A DNA stretch of 64,000 bases from Pseudomonas turukhanskensis (GCF_027922365.1 NZ_BSFN01000001.1:385671-449670); one strand, 5' to 3'. Positions 1-13,220 are shown, counted from the stretch's first letter. Translations and numbers: made by a program. The notes: a model not told the origin generated them from the letters alone.

Positions 1-255
1 CTGGCAGTAAACGCCAACCTGCCAGTGCTGCCGATTGCCCATAACGCCGGCGAGTTCTGGCCGAAACAGGGCTGGTGGAAGACCCCAGGCACCATCCAGG
101 TGGTTATTGGCCCGGCGATGTTCGCCGAAGGCACGGGCCCGCGGGCGATCGCAGAACTCAATGAGCGCGCGTTCAACTGGGTGGAGAAAACCCAGCGTGA
201 GATTGGCGCGCTGTACGGCGACAACCCCATTAGTGAAACGCCGGTTCAGCTCTAG
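1..255 (+). CDS. plsC: 1-acyl-sn-glycerol-3-phosphate acyltransferase, C-terminal part
   Basis: The reading frame is open from the first base and ends at TAG 253-255, giving the last 84 residues of a protein whose start lies left of the window. The stretch LPIAHNAGEFWPK followed by a predicted beta segment (TIQVVIGPAM) matches the C-terminal half of PlsC-type lysophospholipid acyltransferases, which add the second acyl chain during phospholipid synthesis at the inner membrane. The catalytic HX4D motif would be upstream and cannot be checked. A gene of this type lies near gyrB in Pseudomonas chromosomes, which supports the call. Confidence 0.75.
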   Translation: MAVNANLPVLPIAHNAGEFWPKQGWWKTPGTIQVVIGPAMFAEGTGPRAIAELNERAFNWVEKTQREIGALYGDNPISETPVQL

Positions 256-275
256 CAACCGACTGATTTGAAAAG

Positions 276-305
276 AAAAGCCCCAGCCACCGTGCTGGGG
301 CTTTT
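276..305 (+). terminator. Rho-independent terminator after plsC
   Basis: A perfect 12-bp inverted repeat (AAAAGCCCCAGC / GCTGGGGCTTTT) with a 6-nt loop begins 20 nt after the plsC stop codon and ends in a T run. Confidence 0.9.
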
Positions 306-349
306 GCATTTGGCCGAGCACTTCACACAAATCCTCATTGCCCCGCTCG

Positions 350-383
350 CTGTAACGCGACGTTAACCAAGCATCCCTATTGT
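350..383 (+). promoter_or_regulatory. Candidate Pho box and -10 of the alkaline phosphatase gene
   Basis: CTGTAAC (350-356), four bases, then CGTTAAC (361-367) have the 7-4-7 layout of a PhoB box. The first half matches the CTGTNAC consensus well and the second only partly. TATTGT (378-383) begins 10 nt after the box, the usual place of the -10 in PhoB-activated promoters, where the box replaces the -35. Confidence 0.5.
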
Positions 384-474
384 CGGTTTGCTTGTTTATC
401 TCGTCGGTCCAGTTTTGCTGGCAGTAGTCGCGAGAACACCTCCTCTTCCTGCTCATCCGCATAAGGACTTATCG

Positions 475-1914
475 ATGACTACCGCCTTACCGCTGGCCCT
501 TTCCCTCGCCGTTTCTGCCGCGTTGCTGTCCTTCTCCACTGTCAGCGCTGCCCATGATCACGACGAAAAAGTGAGCAAGAGCCTGTACAACCGCGAAGCC
601 CGTGGCGATATCACCGAATACGCCGGCGCTCGCCGCGTGGGTCGTGACTTGACGGACTCGATCAAAGCCTCGCTGTCCGACCGCAAAGCCAAGAACGTGA
701 TTCTGCTTATCGGCGACGGCATGGGCGATTCAGAAATCACCCTGGCGCGTAACTACGCACAAGGCGCAGGTGGTTACTTCAAAGGCATCGACGCGTTGCC
801 GCTGACCGGCCAATACACCCACTACGCGCTGCATAAAGACACCGGCAAGCCTGACTACGTGACCGACTCGGCTGCATCCGCCACAGCCTGGTCCACCGGC
901 GTTAAAACCTATAACGGTGCCTTGGGTGTGGATATCCACGAGAAGCCGCACCAGACCATTCTGGAGCTGGCGAAACTGCGTGGCATGGCCACGGGTAACG
1001 TGTCCACTGCTGAGCTGCAAGACGCTACCCCGGCGGCCTTGTTCTCCCACGTTACAGGCCGCAAGTGCTATGGCCCGGTCGCGACCACCGCCCAATGCCC
1101 GAGCAATGCCTTGGAGAAGGGCGGTGCCGGCTCGATTACCGAGCAGATGCTTAACGTACGTGCTGACGTCACGTTGGGCGGCGGCGCCACGACCTTTGCT
1201 GAAGTCGCCAAAGCCGGTAAGTGGTCAGGCAAAACCCTGCGTCAGCAAGCGGCCGATCGCGGCTTTGTGCTGGTAGAAGATGCGGCCGCTCTGAAGAAGA
1301 TTCGCGTAGCCAACCAGAAACAGCCGGTGATTGGCCTGTTCTCGCCAGGCAATATGCCGACCCGCTGGATCGGCCCGACCGCCACGTACCACGGCAACCT
1401 GAACCAGGCGCCAGTCACCTGCCAGCCAAACGCGGCACGCACCGCCAGCACACCGACGCTGGCTGAGATGACGGTAAAAGCCATCGACCTGCTCAAGGAC
1501 AACCGCAACGGTTTCTTCCTGCAGGTAGAAGGAGCCTCTATCGACAAACAGGACCACGCCGCCAACCCCTGTGGCCAGATCGGCGAAACCGTCGACCTGG
1601 ATGAAGCCGTACAGATGGCCTTGGCGTTCGCCAAAGCCGACGGCAACACCCTGGTTATCGTGACTGCCGACCATGCGCACTCCAGTCAGATCGTGGCACT
1701 GGAAACCTCGGCACCAGGTTTGACTCAAGCGCTGAACACCAAAGACGGCGCCGTGATGGCGGTAAGCTACGGCAACTCGGAAGGGTCGTCGCAGGAACAC
1801 ACCGGTACTCAACTTCGCGTAGCCGCTTACGGCCCCCATGCGGCGAACGTGACTGGCCTGACGGATCAGACTGACCTGTACTTCACCATGCGGAATGCGT
1901 TGGGTTTGAAGTAA
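475..1914 (+). CDS. phoA: Secreted alkaline phosphatase, E. coli PhoA type
   Basis: A 479-residue phosphomonoesterase that releases phosphate from organic esters, probably in the periplasm. The ATG at 475 follows an AAGGA ribosome-binding site and begins a signal peptide (hydrophobic core about residues 5-23, cleavage near TVSAA-HD). The metal-binding aspartate is in GDGMGD (Asp81) and the nucleophile is Ser132 in the E. coli-like segment [14 protein letters not shown]. The metal-site histidine regions (TADHAH, EHTG) are also present. Length is close to the E. coli enzyme (471). The frame is open further upstream to 388, but that would bury the signal peptide. A candidate Pho box upstream suggests induction in phosphate limitation. 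Confidence 0.93.
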   Translation: MTTALPLALSLAVSAALLSFSTVSAAHDHDEKVSKSLYNREARGDITEYAGARRVGRDLTDSIKASLSDRKAKNVILLIGDGMGDSEITLARNYAQGAGGYFKGIDALPLTGQYTHYALHKDTGKPDYVTDSAASATAWSTGVKTYNGALGVDIHEKPHQTILELAKLRGMATGNVSTAELQDATPAALFSHVTGRKCYGPVATTAQCPSNALEKGGAGSITEQMLNVRADVTLGGGATTFAEVAKAGKWSGKTLRQQAADRGFVLVEDAAALKKIRVANQKQPVIGLFSPGNMPTRWIGPTATYHGNLNQAPVTCQPNAARTASTPTLAEMTVKAIDLLKDNRNGFFLQVEGASIDKQDHAANPCGQIGETVDLDEAVQMALAFAKADGNTLVIVTADHAHSSQIVALETSAPGLTQALNTKDGAVMAVSYGNSEGSSQEHTGTQLRVAAYGPHAANVTGLTDQTDLYFTMRNALGLK

Positions 1915-1957
1915 GTGGTTTAAACGGCCAGGGAGGGCTGTTTTAGGCCGTTAAAAC

Positions 1958-1986
1958 AAAAACCCCAGCACATGGCTGGGGTTTTT
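1958..1986. terminator. Bidirectional terminator between phoA and gyrB
   Basis: A 12-bp perfect stem (AAAAACCCCAGC / GCTGGGGTTTTT) with a 5-nt loop lies between two convergent genes. It has a T run on both strands, so it can end phoA from the left and gyrB from the right. Confidence 0.88.
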
Positions 1987-2009
1987 ATTTGGTAGGTTCA
2001 AACCGAGGC

Positions 2010-5535
<3,526 letters not shown>

Positions 5536-5552
5536 CTAGACTCGATTCAGGG

Positions 5553-6656
5553 TCAGAGGCGCATCGGCATGACGACGTAAGCGGAGTCGTCGTTGTCCGA
5601 CTCTTGTACCAGGGCGCTGCTGTTGGAATCCGACAAAATCAGGCGAACCTGTTCGGTGGTCATCACGCCCAGTACATCAAGCAAATAGCTGACGTTAAAA
5701 CCAATTTCCAACGCGCCGCCGTTGTAATCAACGACCACTTCTTCCTCAGCTTCTTCCTGTTCAGGGTTGTTCGCCTGAATTTTCAGCAAGCTATTGGCCA
5801 GTTGCAGGCGAATGCCACGGTATTTCTCATTGGAAAGAATGGCGGTACGGCTGAATGCTTCACGTAGCGCCTGACGGTCGCCCAACACCAACTTGTCGCC
5901 ACCTTTTGGCAGTACGCGCTCGTAGTCAGGGAATTTACCGTCGACCAGCTTCGAGGTGAAGGTGAACTCTCCAGTGGTGGCGCGAATATGATGTTGGCCC
6001 AATACGATGTCCACCGTGCCGTCTTGCTCAGTCAGCAAACGAGCCAGCTCCAGAATGCCTTTGCGCGGCACGATCACCTGATGGCGGTCCGCTTGTTCGA
6101 TCCCGGCTTCCATCGAGCACATGGCCAACCTGTGACCATCAGTGGCAACAGCACGCAATACGCCAGTTTGCACTTCGATCAACATGCCGTTCAGGTAATA
6201 ACGGACATCCTGCTGCGCCATCGCGAAACTGGTGCGCTCAATCAGGCGACGCAGCTTGCTCTGTACCAGCGTGAAGGTGAACGAACCCGGGCCTTCTTCC
6301 ACAGTAGGGAAGTCATTGGCAGGCAGGGTGGAGAGGGTGAAGCGGCTACGGCCAGCCTTGACCACCAACTTGGTTTCATCAACGCGGATATCGATCAACG
6401 CATCGTTTGGCAGGCTTTTGCAGATATCCATCAGCTTGCGCGCCGGTACGGTGATTTCGCCAGATTCAGCTGGCTCTTCCAACGTCACGCGACCGACCAG
6501 CTCGACTTCAAGGTCGGTACCGGTCAACGACAGCTGCTGGCCATCTACCACCAACAGCACGTTAGACAGCACCGGCAGCGTCTGCCGGCGTTCAACCACG
6601 CCAGCGACCAGTTGCAACGGTTTCAACAGGGCTTCGCGTTGAATAGTGAAATGCAT
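5553..6656 (-). CDS. dnaN: DNA polymerase III beta sliding clamp
   Basis: The 367-residue processivity clamp of DNA polymerase III, a homodimeric ring of three repeated domains per subunit. It begins MHFTIQREALLKPL, keeps the typical hinge regions and ends VVMPMRL, the conserved C-terminus that forms part of the clamp's protein-binding surface. The length is standard. It is 36 nt downstream of dnaA and 17 nt upstream of recF, consistent with one operon. Confidence 0.99.
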   Translation of the reverse strand: MHFTIQREALLKPLQLVAGVVERRQTLPVLSNVLLVVDGQQLSLTGTDLEVELVGRVTLEEPAESGEITVPARKLMDICKSLPNDALIDIRVDETKLVVKAGRSRFTLSTLPANDFPTVEEGPGSFTFTLVQSKLRRLIERTSFAMAQQDVRYYLNGMLIEVQTGVLRAVATDGHRLAMCSMEAGIEQADRHQVIVPRKGILELARLLTEQDGTVDIVLGQHHIRATTGEFTFTSKLVDGKFPDYERVLPKGGDKLVLGDRQALREAFSRTAILSNEKYRGIRLQLANSLLKIQANNPEQEEAEEEVVVDYNGGALEIGFNVSYLLDVLGVMTTEQVRLILSDSNSSALVQESDNDDSAYVVMPMRL

Positions 6657-6692
6657 GGTCTCGTCCCTTTGCCTCGTGGGCTGCGTAATGGG

Positions 6693-8162
6693 TCAGGTGG
6701 TCAGCGTGCGCAGCAGGTTCTTGTAATCCTCGCGGATGTCCGCGTCGGCTTCCCTAAGTTCAGCAATCTTACGGCATGCGTGCAATACAGTGGTGTGATC
6801 ACGACCGCCGAAGGCATCACCGATTTCCGGCAGGCTATGGTTGGTCAATTCTTTGGATAACGCCATAGCCACTTGCCGTGGCCGCGCTACCGAACGGGAG
6901 CGGCGCTTGGACAGCAAGTCGGAAATCTTGATCTTGTAGTACTCGGCAACGGTGCGCTGAATATTGTCGACGCTGACCAGTTTGTCCTGCAGCGCCAACA
7001 AGTCCTTCAACGACTCACGAATCAGCTCGATGGTGATATCGCGGCCCATAAAGTGTGCGTGTGCGATAACACGTTTCAACGCGCCTTCAAGCTCACGCAC
7101 ATTGGAGCGGATGCGTTGCGCGATAAAGAAGGCAGCATCGTGGGGCAAATCGACTTTGGCCTGGTCGGCCTTTTTCATCAGAATCGCTACGCGGGTTTCC
7201 AGCTCGGGCGGCTCCACGGCCACCGTGAGTCCCCAGCCAAAGCGGGACTTCAAACGCTCTTCCAGCCCCTCGATTTCTTTCGGATACCGGTCGCTGGTAA
7301 GAATGACCTGCTGTCCACCCTCAAGCAGGGCGTTGAAGGTGTGGAAGAATTCTTCTTGCGAGCGTTCTTTCTTGGCGAAAAATTGGATGTCATCGATCAG
7401 CAACGCATCCACCGAACGGTAGAAGCGTTTGAACTCATTGATGGCGTTCAACTGCAGGGCCTTGACCATGTCGGCCACGAACCGCTCCGAATGCAGGTAC
7501 ACGACCTTCGCGTTCGGATTCTTCTTTAATAGATGGTTGCCCACCGCATGCATCAAGTGGGTTTTACCCAAGCCCACGCCGCCATAAAGGAACAACGGGT
7601 TGTAGCCATGCTTGGGGTTATCCGCCACCTGCCATGCGGCCGCGCGAGCAAGCTGGTTGGACTTACCTTCGACGAAGTTCTCGAAGGTAAAGGTGCGATT
7701 CAAATAGCTGGTGTGTTTGAGCGCGCCCTCAACCTGCACGGTGCGCTCGGTACGAACTGGAGCAGTCTGAGAACTGGCACCGGCCATGGGGTCGAAACTT
7801 GCGCGCGACGGCTCACTCGAGACAGCCATCGCAACCGGCTCGTCGCGCACCGGCGCACTGACAGGCGCGGCAACCGGCTGTTGAGGCGCAGGCATCGGCG
7901 AGCGGACTACAGCGGCTCGCTTGCTGCCTATTAATAAGGAGATAGCCGGAGCCATGCCCTCGCTGCGCTCATGCAGCAGCTCGAGCAGTCGGCCCATGTA
8001 CTTTTCGTTTACCCAATCCAGCACGAAGCGGTTGGGCGCAAAGACACGCAGCTCATCACTGGAGGCTTCAACCTGCAGCGGGCGAATCCAGGTATTGAAT
8101 TGCTGGGCCGGCAGCTCATCGCGTAGAAGTTCTACACACTGCTGCCAAAGTTCCACAGACAC
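6693..8162 (-). CDS. dnaA: Chromosomal replication initiator DnaA
   Basis: The AAA+ initiator that binds DnaA boxes and melts oriC, 489 residues. Domain I covers about residues 1-80, followed by a proline/alanine-rich linker (about 85-145). The AAA+ domain has Walker A GGVGLGKT (194-201), Walker B LLIDD (254-258) and SRFGWGL, and domain IV has the DNA-binding signature [12 protein letters not shown]. It starts at GTG 8162 (MSVELWQQ) behind AGGGGA, as in other pseudomonads. A DnaA box overlaps the likely promoter, which suggests autoregulation. Confidence 0.99.
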   Translation of the reverse strand: MSVELWQQCVELLRDELPAQQFNTWIRPLQVEASSDELRVFAPNRFVLDWVNEKYMGRLLELLHERSEGMAPAISLLIGSKRAAVVRSPMPAPQQPVAAPVSAPVRDEPVAMAVSSEPSRASFDPMAGASSQTAPVRTERTVQVEGALKHTSYLNRTFTFENFVEGKSNQLARAAAWQVADNPKHGYNPLFLYGGVGLGKTHLMHAVGNHLLKKNPNAKVVYLHSERFVADMVKALQLNAINEFKRFYRSVDALLIDDIQFFAKKERSQEEFFHTFNALLEGGQQVILTSDRYPKEIEGLEERLKSRFGWGLTVAVEPPELETRVAILMKKADQAKVDLPHDAAFFIAQRIRSNVRELEGALKRVIAHAHFMGRDITIELIRESLKDLLALQDKLVSVDNIQRTVAEYYKIKISDLLSKRRSRSVARPRQVAMALSKELTNHSLPEIGDAFGGRDHTTVLHACRKIAELREADADIREDYKNLLRTLTT

Positions 8163-8208
8163 AGAAATCCCCTAAGACAAATAGGCCGCGAGGCCCAAAA
8201 CAGCCGGC

Positions 8209-8240
8209 ATTGTACCCACACCCCAGGGTAGTTATCCACA
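8209..8240 (-). promoter_or_regulatory. Candidate dnaA promoter overlapped by a DnaA box
   Basis: On the minus strand TACAAT (8214-8209) is a good -10, preceded after 18 nt by the weak -35 TGGATA (8238-8233). That -35 lies inside the perfect DnaA box at 8232-8240, so bound DnaA would block RNA polymerase. The promoter is predicted from sequence alone. Confidence 0.5.
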
Positions 8241-8580
8241 TGCGAGCCAAAGTTTTCACCACGTAAAATCAACGTGTTAATGGATTTCCAACTGAAAAAT
8301 CCGGCTAACCTGAACCCTGTGGATAACCGCCTATAAGCCTGCGGGATAAGCCTGGGGAGAACCCAGTGGAAAACCTGCCTGTGGATAAAAGCCCCTTTCA
8401 TCCCCAGCTTATGCGCAGGACCGGTACAGGCTACACACCTGTTCTGGACAGGGTTATTATCCGCCGCACGCCTTGAAGGGCTTAGCCTGAAGCACCTTAT
8501 CCACAGAAAGGTCATTAGCTAAGAGTAGTTAATAGATTAAAAAAGATTTAAATCTCTCTTCTTAATATTCTTTATTTACC
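8232..8580. other. oriC: oriC, chromosomal replication origin
   Basis: The dnaA-rpmH intergenic region has four perfect DnaA boxes: 8232-8240 (+), 8318-8326 (-), 8380-8388 (-) and 8497-8505 (+). Weaker candidates are TTATGCGCA at 8409 and TTATCCGCC at 8457. An AT-rich tract follows (about 8516-8578), including the palindrome AGATTTAAATCT and pyrimidine-rich 13-mer-like runs, and it is the likely unwinding element. The position between dnaA and rpmH is that of known Pseudomonas origins. Confidence 0.95.
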
Positions 8581-8626
8581 CGCATCCCCCAAACCAGACC
8601 CTCCTTACAGAAATGTTGGTTGGAAA

Positions 8627-8655
8627 TTGACCTGACCGCCTGGTTTCTCTAGAAT
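8627..8655 (+). promoter_or_regulatory. rpmH-rnpA promoter
   Basis: TTGACC (8627-8632) and TAGAAT (8650-8655) are separated by 17 nt, close to the sigma70 consensus. The promoter is 60 nt upstream of rpmH and just downstream of the oriC AT-rich tract. Confidence 0.75.
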
Positions 8656-8715
8656 TGCCGGTCTCTTAAAACGGGGGCCATTCCGGCCCGTTGTCGATAA
8701 CCCAGGTAACGCACC

Positions 8716-8850
8716 ATGAAACGCACTTTCCAACCAAGCACTATCAAGCGCGCTCGCACCCACGGCTTCCGTGCCCGTATGGCTACCAAGAACGGCCGCG
8801 CTGTTCTGTCCCGTCGCCGTGCCAAAGGCCGTAAGCGTCTGGCCGTTTGA
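8716..8850 (+). CDS. rpmH: 50S ribosomal protein L34
   Basis: A 44-residue, highly basic protein ([18 protein letters not shown]... to GRKRLAV), a standard full-length bacterial L34 of the large ribosomal subunit. AGGTAA lies upstream of the ATG. It lies first in the cluster rpmH-rnpA-yidD-yidC and is transcribed away from oriC. Confidence 0.99.
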
Positions 8851-8863
8851 TAATTCGGCATCG

Positions 8864-9268
8864 GTGGTGAGTCAAGACTTCGGTCGGGAAAAGCGTCTGC
8901 TGACCCCTCGACAATTCAAGACAGTCTTTGACTCCCCCAGCGGTAAGGTTCCGGGTAAGAACGTCCTGCTCCTCGCGCGCAACAACGATCTCGATCATCC
9001 CCGCCTGGGTTTGGTTATCGGCAAGAAGAGCGTCAAGCTCTCTGTTGAGCGCAATCGCCTCAAACGAGTCATCCGCAATTCATTCCGTCTCAACCAGGAA
9101 AACCTGGTGGGCTGGGACATTGTGGTTGTCGCGCGCAAAGGCCTAGGTGATCTGGAAAATCCCGAATTGGCTATCCAGTTCGGCAAGCTCTGGAAACGCT
9201 TGGCACGTAGTAAGCCAAGCCCGGAAGTCCTTCCGCTAGCAGGGGTTACCGACAGTCCCCATGCGTAA
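8864..9268 (+). CDS. rnpA: Ribonuclease P protein component
   Basis: A 134-residue protein subunit of RNase P, which supports the catalytic RNA in trimming tRNA 5' leaders. The signature [13 protein letters not shown] is present, preceded by [12 protein letters not shown]. The GTG at 8864 is chosen because it gives [15 protein letters not shown], the usual Pseudomonas N-terminus, and sits 13 nt after the rpmH stop. The upstream extension of the frame would run back into rpmH. Its 3' end overlaps yidD by 8 nt. Confidence 0.97.
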   Translation: MVSQDFGREKRLLTPRQFKTVFDSPSGKVPGKNVLLLARNNDLDHPRLGLVIGKKSVKLSVERNRLKRVIRNSFRLNQENLVGWDIVVVARKGLGDLENPELAIQFGKLWKRLARSKPSPEVLPLAGVTDSPHA

Positions 9269-9506
9269 ACTGGCACTCGCTTCGATTCAGGTTTATCGCT
9301 ACGCCATCAGTCCGTTGATGGCCAGTCACTGTCGTTTTTACCCCAGCTGCTCCTGCTACGCGTATGAAGCCATTGAACACCATGGTTTCATGCGCGGCGG
9401 CTGGCTGACGCTCCGTCGGCTAGGTCGTTGTCACCCATGGAATCCCGGTGGTTACGATCCGGTTCCAGGCGCCCCCATTTCCCGACCCCCTTCGATGGCC
9501 GAGTAA
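9261..9506 (+). CDS. yidD: Membrane protein insertion efficiency factor YidD
   Basis: An 81-residue protein with the family core [20 protein letters not shown], including its conserved cysteines, and the usual [15 protein letters not shown] ending. YidD is a small membrane-associated factor that helps YidC-dependent insertion. Its start overlaps the end of rnpA and its stop is 2 nt before yidC, so the three are probably translated together. Confidence 0.95.
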   Translation: MRKLALASIQVYRYAISPLMASHCRFYPSCSCYAYEAIEHHGFMRGGWLTLRRLGRCHPWNPGGYDPVPGAPISRPPSMAE

Positions 9507-9508
9507 TC

Positions 9509-11248
9509 ATGGATATTAAACGCTCGATCCTGATCGCCGCGCTCGCAATCGTGTCCTATGTCATGGTTCTCAAGTGGAACGAAGACTACGGCCAAACGGC
9601 TCTGCCGACTGCGAACACCGCCGCTGCGACCAGCAATACCGCTGCGCTGCCCGACGTCCCTGCCGCCGGTACTGGCGCTAGCGATGTGCCAAGCGCGCCG
9701 TCCGCTCAACCTGAAGCCACTGCTGCTGCCCCACAGGCCAGCAAAGACCTGATTCGGGTTAAGACTGACGTACTTGAGCTGGCCATTGATCCAAGCGGTG
9801 GCGACATCGTCCAACTGACCCTGCCGCAATACCCGCGTCGCCAGGATCGTCCGGATGTTCCGTTCCAGCTGTTCGACAACGGAAACGAACGTACCTACCT
9901 GGCCCAAAGCGGTCTGATCGGCAGCAACGCCCCGGATTCCGCCAATGGTCGTGCGGTATGGCAAAGCGCGCAGAAGAGCTACCAACTGGCCGACGGCCAG
10001 AACGCTCTGGTAGTGGATCTGACCTTCGCCAAAGACGGCGTCAACTACATCAAGCGTTTCAGCTTCAAGCGTGGTCTAAACCCGGAGTGCTCGGCCAAAG
10101 AGCAGGAACTGAAAAAACCAGGTTGCGTCGACCCGTCGTCCTACCAGGTTGATGTGCGTTACCTGATCGACAACCAGAGCACTACCGCCTGGGCCGGCAA
10201 CATGTATGCCCAGCTCAAGCGCGACAACAGCGATGACCCGTCGAAGACCGCCGCCACCAGCACTGCCACCTACCTCGGTGCAGCCATGGCGACGCATGAC
10301 TCGGCCTACAAAAAAGTGTCGATGAAAGACATCGACAAGGCGCCGGTCAAAGAAACCGTCAAAGGCGGCTGGGTCGCCTGGCTGCAGCATTATTTTGTGA
10401 CCGCCTGGATTCCAAGCCAGGACAACGACAACAGTGTGCAAACCCGCAAAGACACCCAAGGCAACTACATCGTCGGCTTCACCACTCCAAGCGTGAACGT
10501 GGCGCCGGGCAGCAAAGGTGAAGTGTCGGCCATTCTCTACGCCGGTCCGAAAATCCAGAAACACTTGGGCTCTCTCGCGCCAGGCCTGGAACTGACAGTC
10601 GACTACGGCATTCTGTGGTTTATCGCTCAGCCGATCTTCTGGCTGCTGCAACATATCCACAGCATCCTGGGTAACTGGGGCTGGTCGATCATCGTGCTGA
10701 CCATGATCATCAAAGGCTTCTTCTTCCCGCTGTCGGCTGCCAGCTACAAGTCCATGGCACGTATGCGTGCAGTGGCGCCGAAACTGGCTGCCTTGAAAGA
10801 ACAGCATGGCGATGACCGGCAGAAAATGTCGCAAGCCATGATGGAGCTTTACAAGAAAGAGAAGATCAACCCGTTAGGGGGCTGCCTGCCGATTCTGGTG
10901 CAGATGCCGGTTTTCCTCGCCTTGTACTGGGTGCTTCTGGAAAGCGTCGAGATGCGTCAGGCGCCGTGGATGTTCTGGATCACCGACCTGTCGATCAAAG
11001 ACCCGTTCTTCATTCTGCCGCTGATCATGGGTGCCACCATGTTCATCCAGCAGCAGTTGAACCCCGCGCCGCCGGATCCGATGCAGGCCAAGGTCATGAA
11101 AATGATGCCAATCATCTTCACCTTCTTCTTCCTGTGGTTCCCAGCGGGTCTGGTGCTGTATTGGGTAGTCAACAACTGCCTGTCCATTGCTCAGCAGTGG
11201 TACATCACCCGCAAGATCGAAGCCGCTACCAAGGCCGCCAACGCCTAA
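9509..11248 (+). CDS. yidC: Membrane protein insertase YidC
   Basis: The 579-residue inner-membrane insertase that works with or without SecYEG. The N-terminal membrane segment is at about residues 4-22 (ILIAALAIVSYVMVL). An alanine/proline-rich low-complexity stretch follows, then the large periplasmic beta domain. The C-terminal conserved core has LGGCLPILVQMPVFLALYWVL and ends with VLYWVVNNCLSIAQQW. It is somewhat longer than the roughly 560 residues usual in the genus, and the extra length appears to be in the low-complexity linker. It starts 2 nt after yidD. Confidence 0.98.
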   Translation: MDIKRSILIAALAIVSYVMVLKWNEDYGQTALPTANTAAATSNTAALPDVPAAGTGASDVPSAPSAQPEATAAAPQASKDLIRVKTDVLELAIDPSGGDIVQLTLPQYPRRQDRPDVPFQLFDNGNERTYLAQSGLIGSNAPDSANGRAVWQSAQKSYQLADGQNALVVDLTFAKDGVNYIKRFSFKRGLNPECSAKEQELKKPGCVDPSSYQVDVRYLIDNQSTTAWAGNMYAQLKRDNSDDPSKTAATSTATYLGAAMATHDSAYKKVSMKDIDKAPVKETVKGGWVAWLQHYFVTAWIPSQDNDNSVQTRKDTQGNYIVGFTTPSVNVAPGSKGEVSAILYAGPKIQKHLGSLAPGLELTVDYGILWFIAQPIFWLLQHIHSILGNWGWSIIVLTMIIKGFFFPLSAASYKSMARMRAVAPKLAALKEQHGDDRQKMSQAMMELYKKEKINPLGGCLPILVQMPVFLALYWVLLESVEMRQAPWMFWITDLSIKDPFFILPLIMGATMFIQQQLNPAPPDPMQAKVMKMMPIIFTFFFLWFPAGLVLYWVVNNCLSIAQQWYITRKIEAATKAANA

Positions 11249-11272
11249 GCCTGGCTTGCTAAGCTGAATGAG

Positions 11273-11306
11273 CGCCCCGCCCGAGCAATACGTGGCGGGG
11301 CGTTTT
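11273..11306 (+). terminator. Terminator after yidC
   Basis: The 9-bp stem CGCCCCGCC / GGCGGGGCG with a 12-nt loop is followed by TTTT, between yidC and mnmE. Confidence 0.8.
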
Positions 11307-11344
11307 GCTATTTGCCGAATGCTATTTGTGAAGAGAAGCGCGCC

Positions 11345-12712
11345 ATGAGCAACGTTCGAGAAACCATTGCAGCGGTTGCCACCGCCCAGGGTCGTGCCGG
11401 CGTCGGTATCGTTCGCGTTTCCGGCCCCAAGGCCCAGGCAATTGCCAAGGCCATCAGCCAGCGTCAACTGAAGCCACGGTATGCCCATTACGGACCGTTC
11501 CATGGCGAACAGGACGTTGTTCTCGATGAAGGCCTGGCGTTGTACTTCCCCGGCCCCAACTCGTTTACCGGCGAAGACGTATTGGAACTGCAGGGCCACG
11601 GGGGTCCAGTGGTGCTGGATTTACTGTTGCGCCGTTGTCTGCGTTTGGGGGCTCGTCTGGCACGGCCAGGTGAGTTCAGCGAACGCGCCTTTCTCAATGA
11701 CAAGCTCGACCTGGCGCAAGCCGAAGCCATTGCCGACCTCATCGAGGCCAGCTCCGAACAGGCGGCACGTAACGCCTTGCGCTCCTTGCAGGGCGAGTTT
11801 TCCCGCCGCGTGCATGGGCTTACCGAACGGCTGATTTCTCTGCGTATCTACGTAGAAGCTGCCATCGACTTTCCGGAAGAAGAAATCGATTTCCTCGCCG
11901 ACGGCCATGTTCTGGCGATGCTTAATGAGGTGCGCAGCGATCTGGCTGCCGTGCAGCGTGAAGCCAATCAGGGCGCCCTGCTGCGCGACGGCATGACGGT
12001 GGTGATCGCCGGCCGCCCGAATGCCGGCAAATCCAGTCTGCTAAACGCACTGGCTGGTCGCGAAGCGGCCATCGTCACGGAAATCGCCGGCACCACCCGC
12101 GATGTGTTGCGTGAACATATCCACATCGACGGTATGCCCTTGCATGTGGTCGACACCGCCGGCCTGCGCGACACCGATGACCATGTGGAAAAGATCGGCG
12201 TCGAGCGTGCCCTCAAGGCCATTGGTGAAGCCGATCGTGTGTTGCTGGTGGTAGATGCCACGTCCGCAGAAGCCAGCGATCCTTTCGCGCTCTGGCCGGA
12301 GTTTTTGAGCCAGCGGCCCGATCCGTCCAAGGTTACGCTGATTCGCAACAAGGCCGACCTCTCTGGCGAGCCTGTGGCGCTGGAGGTAAGCGAGGATGGC
12401 CACGTGACCATCAGCCTGTCCGCGCGCTCAGCCGCGGGCCTCGAGCTTTTGCGTGACCACCTCAAAGCCTGCATGGGGTACGAACAGACCGCCGAGAGCG
12501 GCTTTAGCGCCCGCAGAAGGCACCTGGAGGCGCTTAACCACGCCAGTCAGTCTCTGGAACATGGTTATACACAGCTGACCCTCGCAGGCGCTGGCGAACT
12601 GCTTGCCGAAGACCTGCGTATAGCGCAGCAAGCGTTGGGCGAAATTACCGGCGCATTCAGCTCCGATGACCTGCTAGGTCGCATCTTCTCGAGCTTTTGC
12701 ATCGGCAAATAG
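11345..12712 (+). CDS. mnmE: tRNA modification GTPase MnmE
   Basis: A 455-residue GTPase that with MnmG makes the 5-carboxymethylaminomethyl group on wobble uridine of certain tRNAs. It has the N-terminal folate-binding domain, a helical domain interrupted by the G domain (GRPNAGKSS at 223-231, DTAG and NKAD motifs), and the C-terminal FCIGK motif whose cysteine is catalytically important. The start at 11345 ([10 protein letters not shown]) matches the family; the upstream in-frame codons include the yidC terminator. Its partner mnmG lies downstream across the second origin-like region. Confidence 0.98.
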   Translation: MSNVRETIAAVATAQGRAGVGIVRVSGPKAQAIAKAISQRQLKPRYAHYGPFHGEQDVVLDEGLALYFPGPNSFTGEDVLELQGHGGPVVLDLLLRRCLRLGARLARPGEFSERAFLNDKLDLAQAEAIADLIEASSEQAARNALRSLQGEFSRRVHGLTERLISLRIYVEAAIDFPEEEIDFLADGHVLAMLNEVRSDLAAVQREANQGALLRDGMTVVIAGRPNAGKSSLLNALAGREAAIVTEIAGTTRDVLREHIHIDGMPLHVVDTAGLRDTDDHVEKIGVERALKAIGEADRVLLVVDATSAEASDPFALWPEFLSQRPDPSKVTLIRNKADLSGEPVALEVSEDGHVTISLSARSAAGLELLRDHLKACMGYEQTAESGFSARRRHLEALNHASQSLEHGYTQLTLAGAGELLAEDLRIAQQALGEITGAFSSDDLLGRIFSSFCIGK

Positions 12713-12729
12713 CCCATCACGAGTGAATC

Positions 12730-12753
12730 AAGCCCGGCCAGCCCGGGCTTTTT
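12730..12753 (+). terminator. Terminator after mnmE
   Basis: The 8-bp stem AAGCCCGG / CCGGGCTT with a 5-nt loop and five Ts lies 17 nt after the mnmE stop. It separates mnmE transcription from the second DnaA-box cluster. Confidence 0.85.
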
Positions 12754-12789
12754 CACGCCTGAAATAATCAACAGGGCGAAATTAAACCC

Positions 12790-13048
12790 TGTGGATAACA
12801 GCCCTTAAGCCCAGTCGATAAGCAGGGGGCAAACCTGGGGACGAATCGGCCTGTGCACAAGTAAGCGTTCCATCCACAGGTTTAAGGCGGTTATCCAGAA
12901 GGCTCCACCCCAGATGACCACAGCCTTATACAATTCCATACACCCCGTGGCCGCTGGCTTGCAGCAATCTATCCACAGAAACGGTGCCCATAAGTAATAA
13001 ACATAAAAACAAAGCTTTAAAAAATTCTCTTCTCTCTTTCTTTATTAA
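12790..13048. other. Second origin-like region (mnmE-mnmG)
   Basis: This intergenic stretch has one perfect DnaA box (12790-12798, -) and one-mismatch boxes TGTGCACAA (12852-12860, -), TTATCCAGA (12891-12899, +) and CTATCCACA (12969-12977, +). An AT-rich tract (about 12990-13047) ends TTCTTTATTAACC. The offsets of the first, second and last box (0, 62, 179) equal those of the boxes at 8318, 8380 and 8497 in oriC, and the AT tracts end with almost the same pyrimidine-rich sequence. Pseudomonas is known to carry two autonomously replicating origin fragments, one of them in this gene interval. Use of this copy in the cell cannot be judged here. Confidence 0.88.
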
Positions 13049-13220
13049 CCGACCGACCTCGCCCCCTTGAGCCATTGGCTATTTTTTGTTCAAAAGGCTT
13101 CTTTCAACCCTGCTAAATCCCTATACTTGCCGCCTTTCCGCTTTTCCCAAGTTCCCCGGTCGGCTAAAAGACGCCTGGTCAGTTAAAAGCCTCCCCCAAT
13201 TCTCAACAGGCACGAGGTGC

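Noticed and set aside
8341..8349. GCGGGATAA as a further DnaA box
   Set aside because: Three mismatches from the consensus, too weak to list.
13086..13220. N-terminal extension of mnmG
   Set aside because: The extra 45 residues are not typical, and a -10-like sequence lies inside them.
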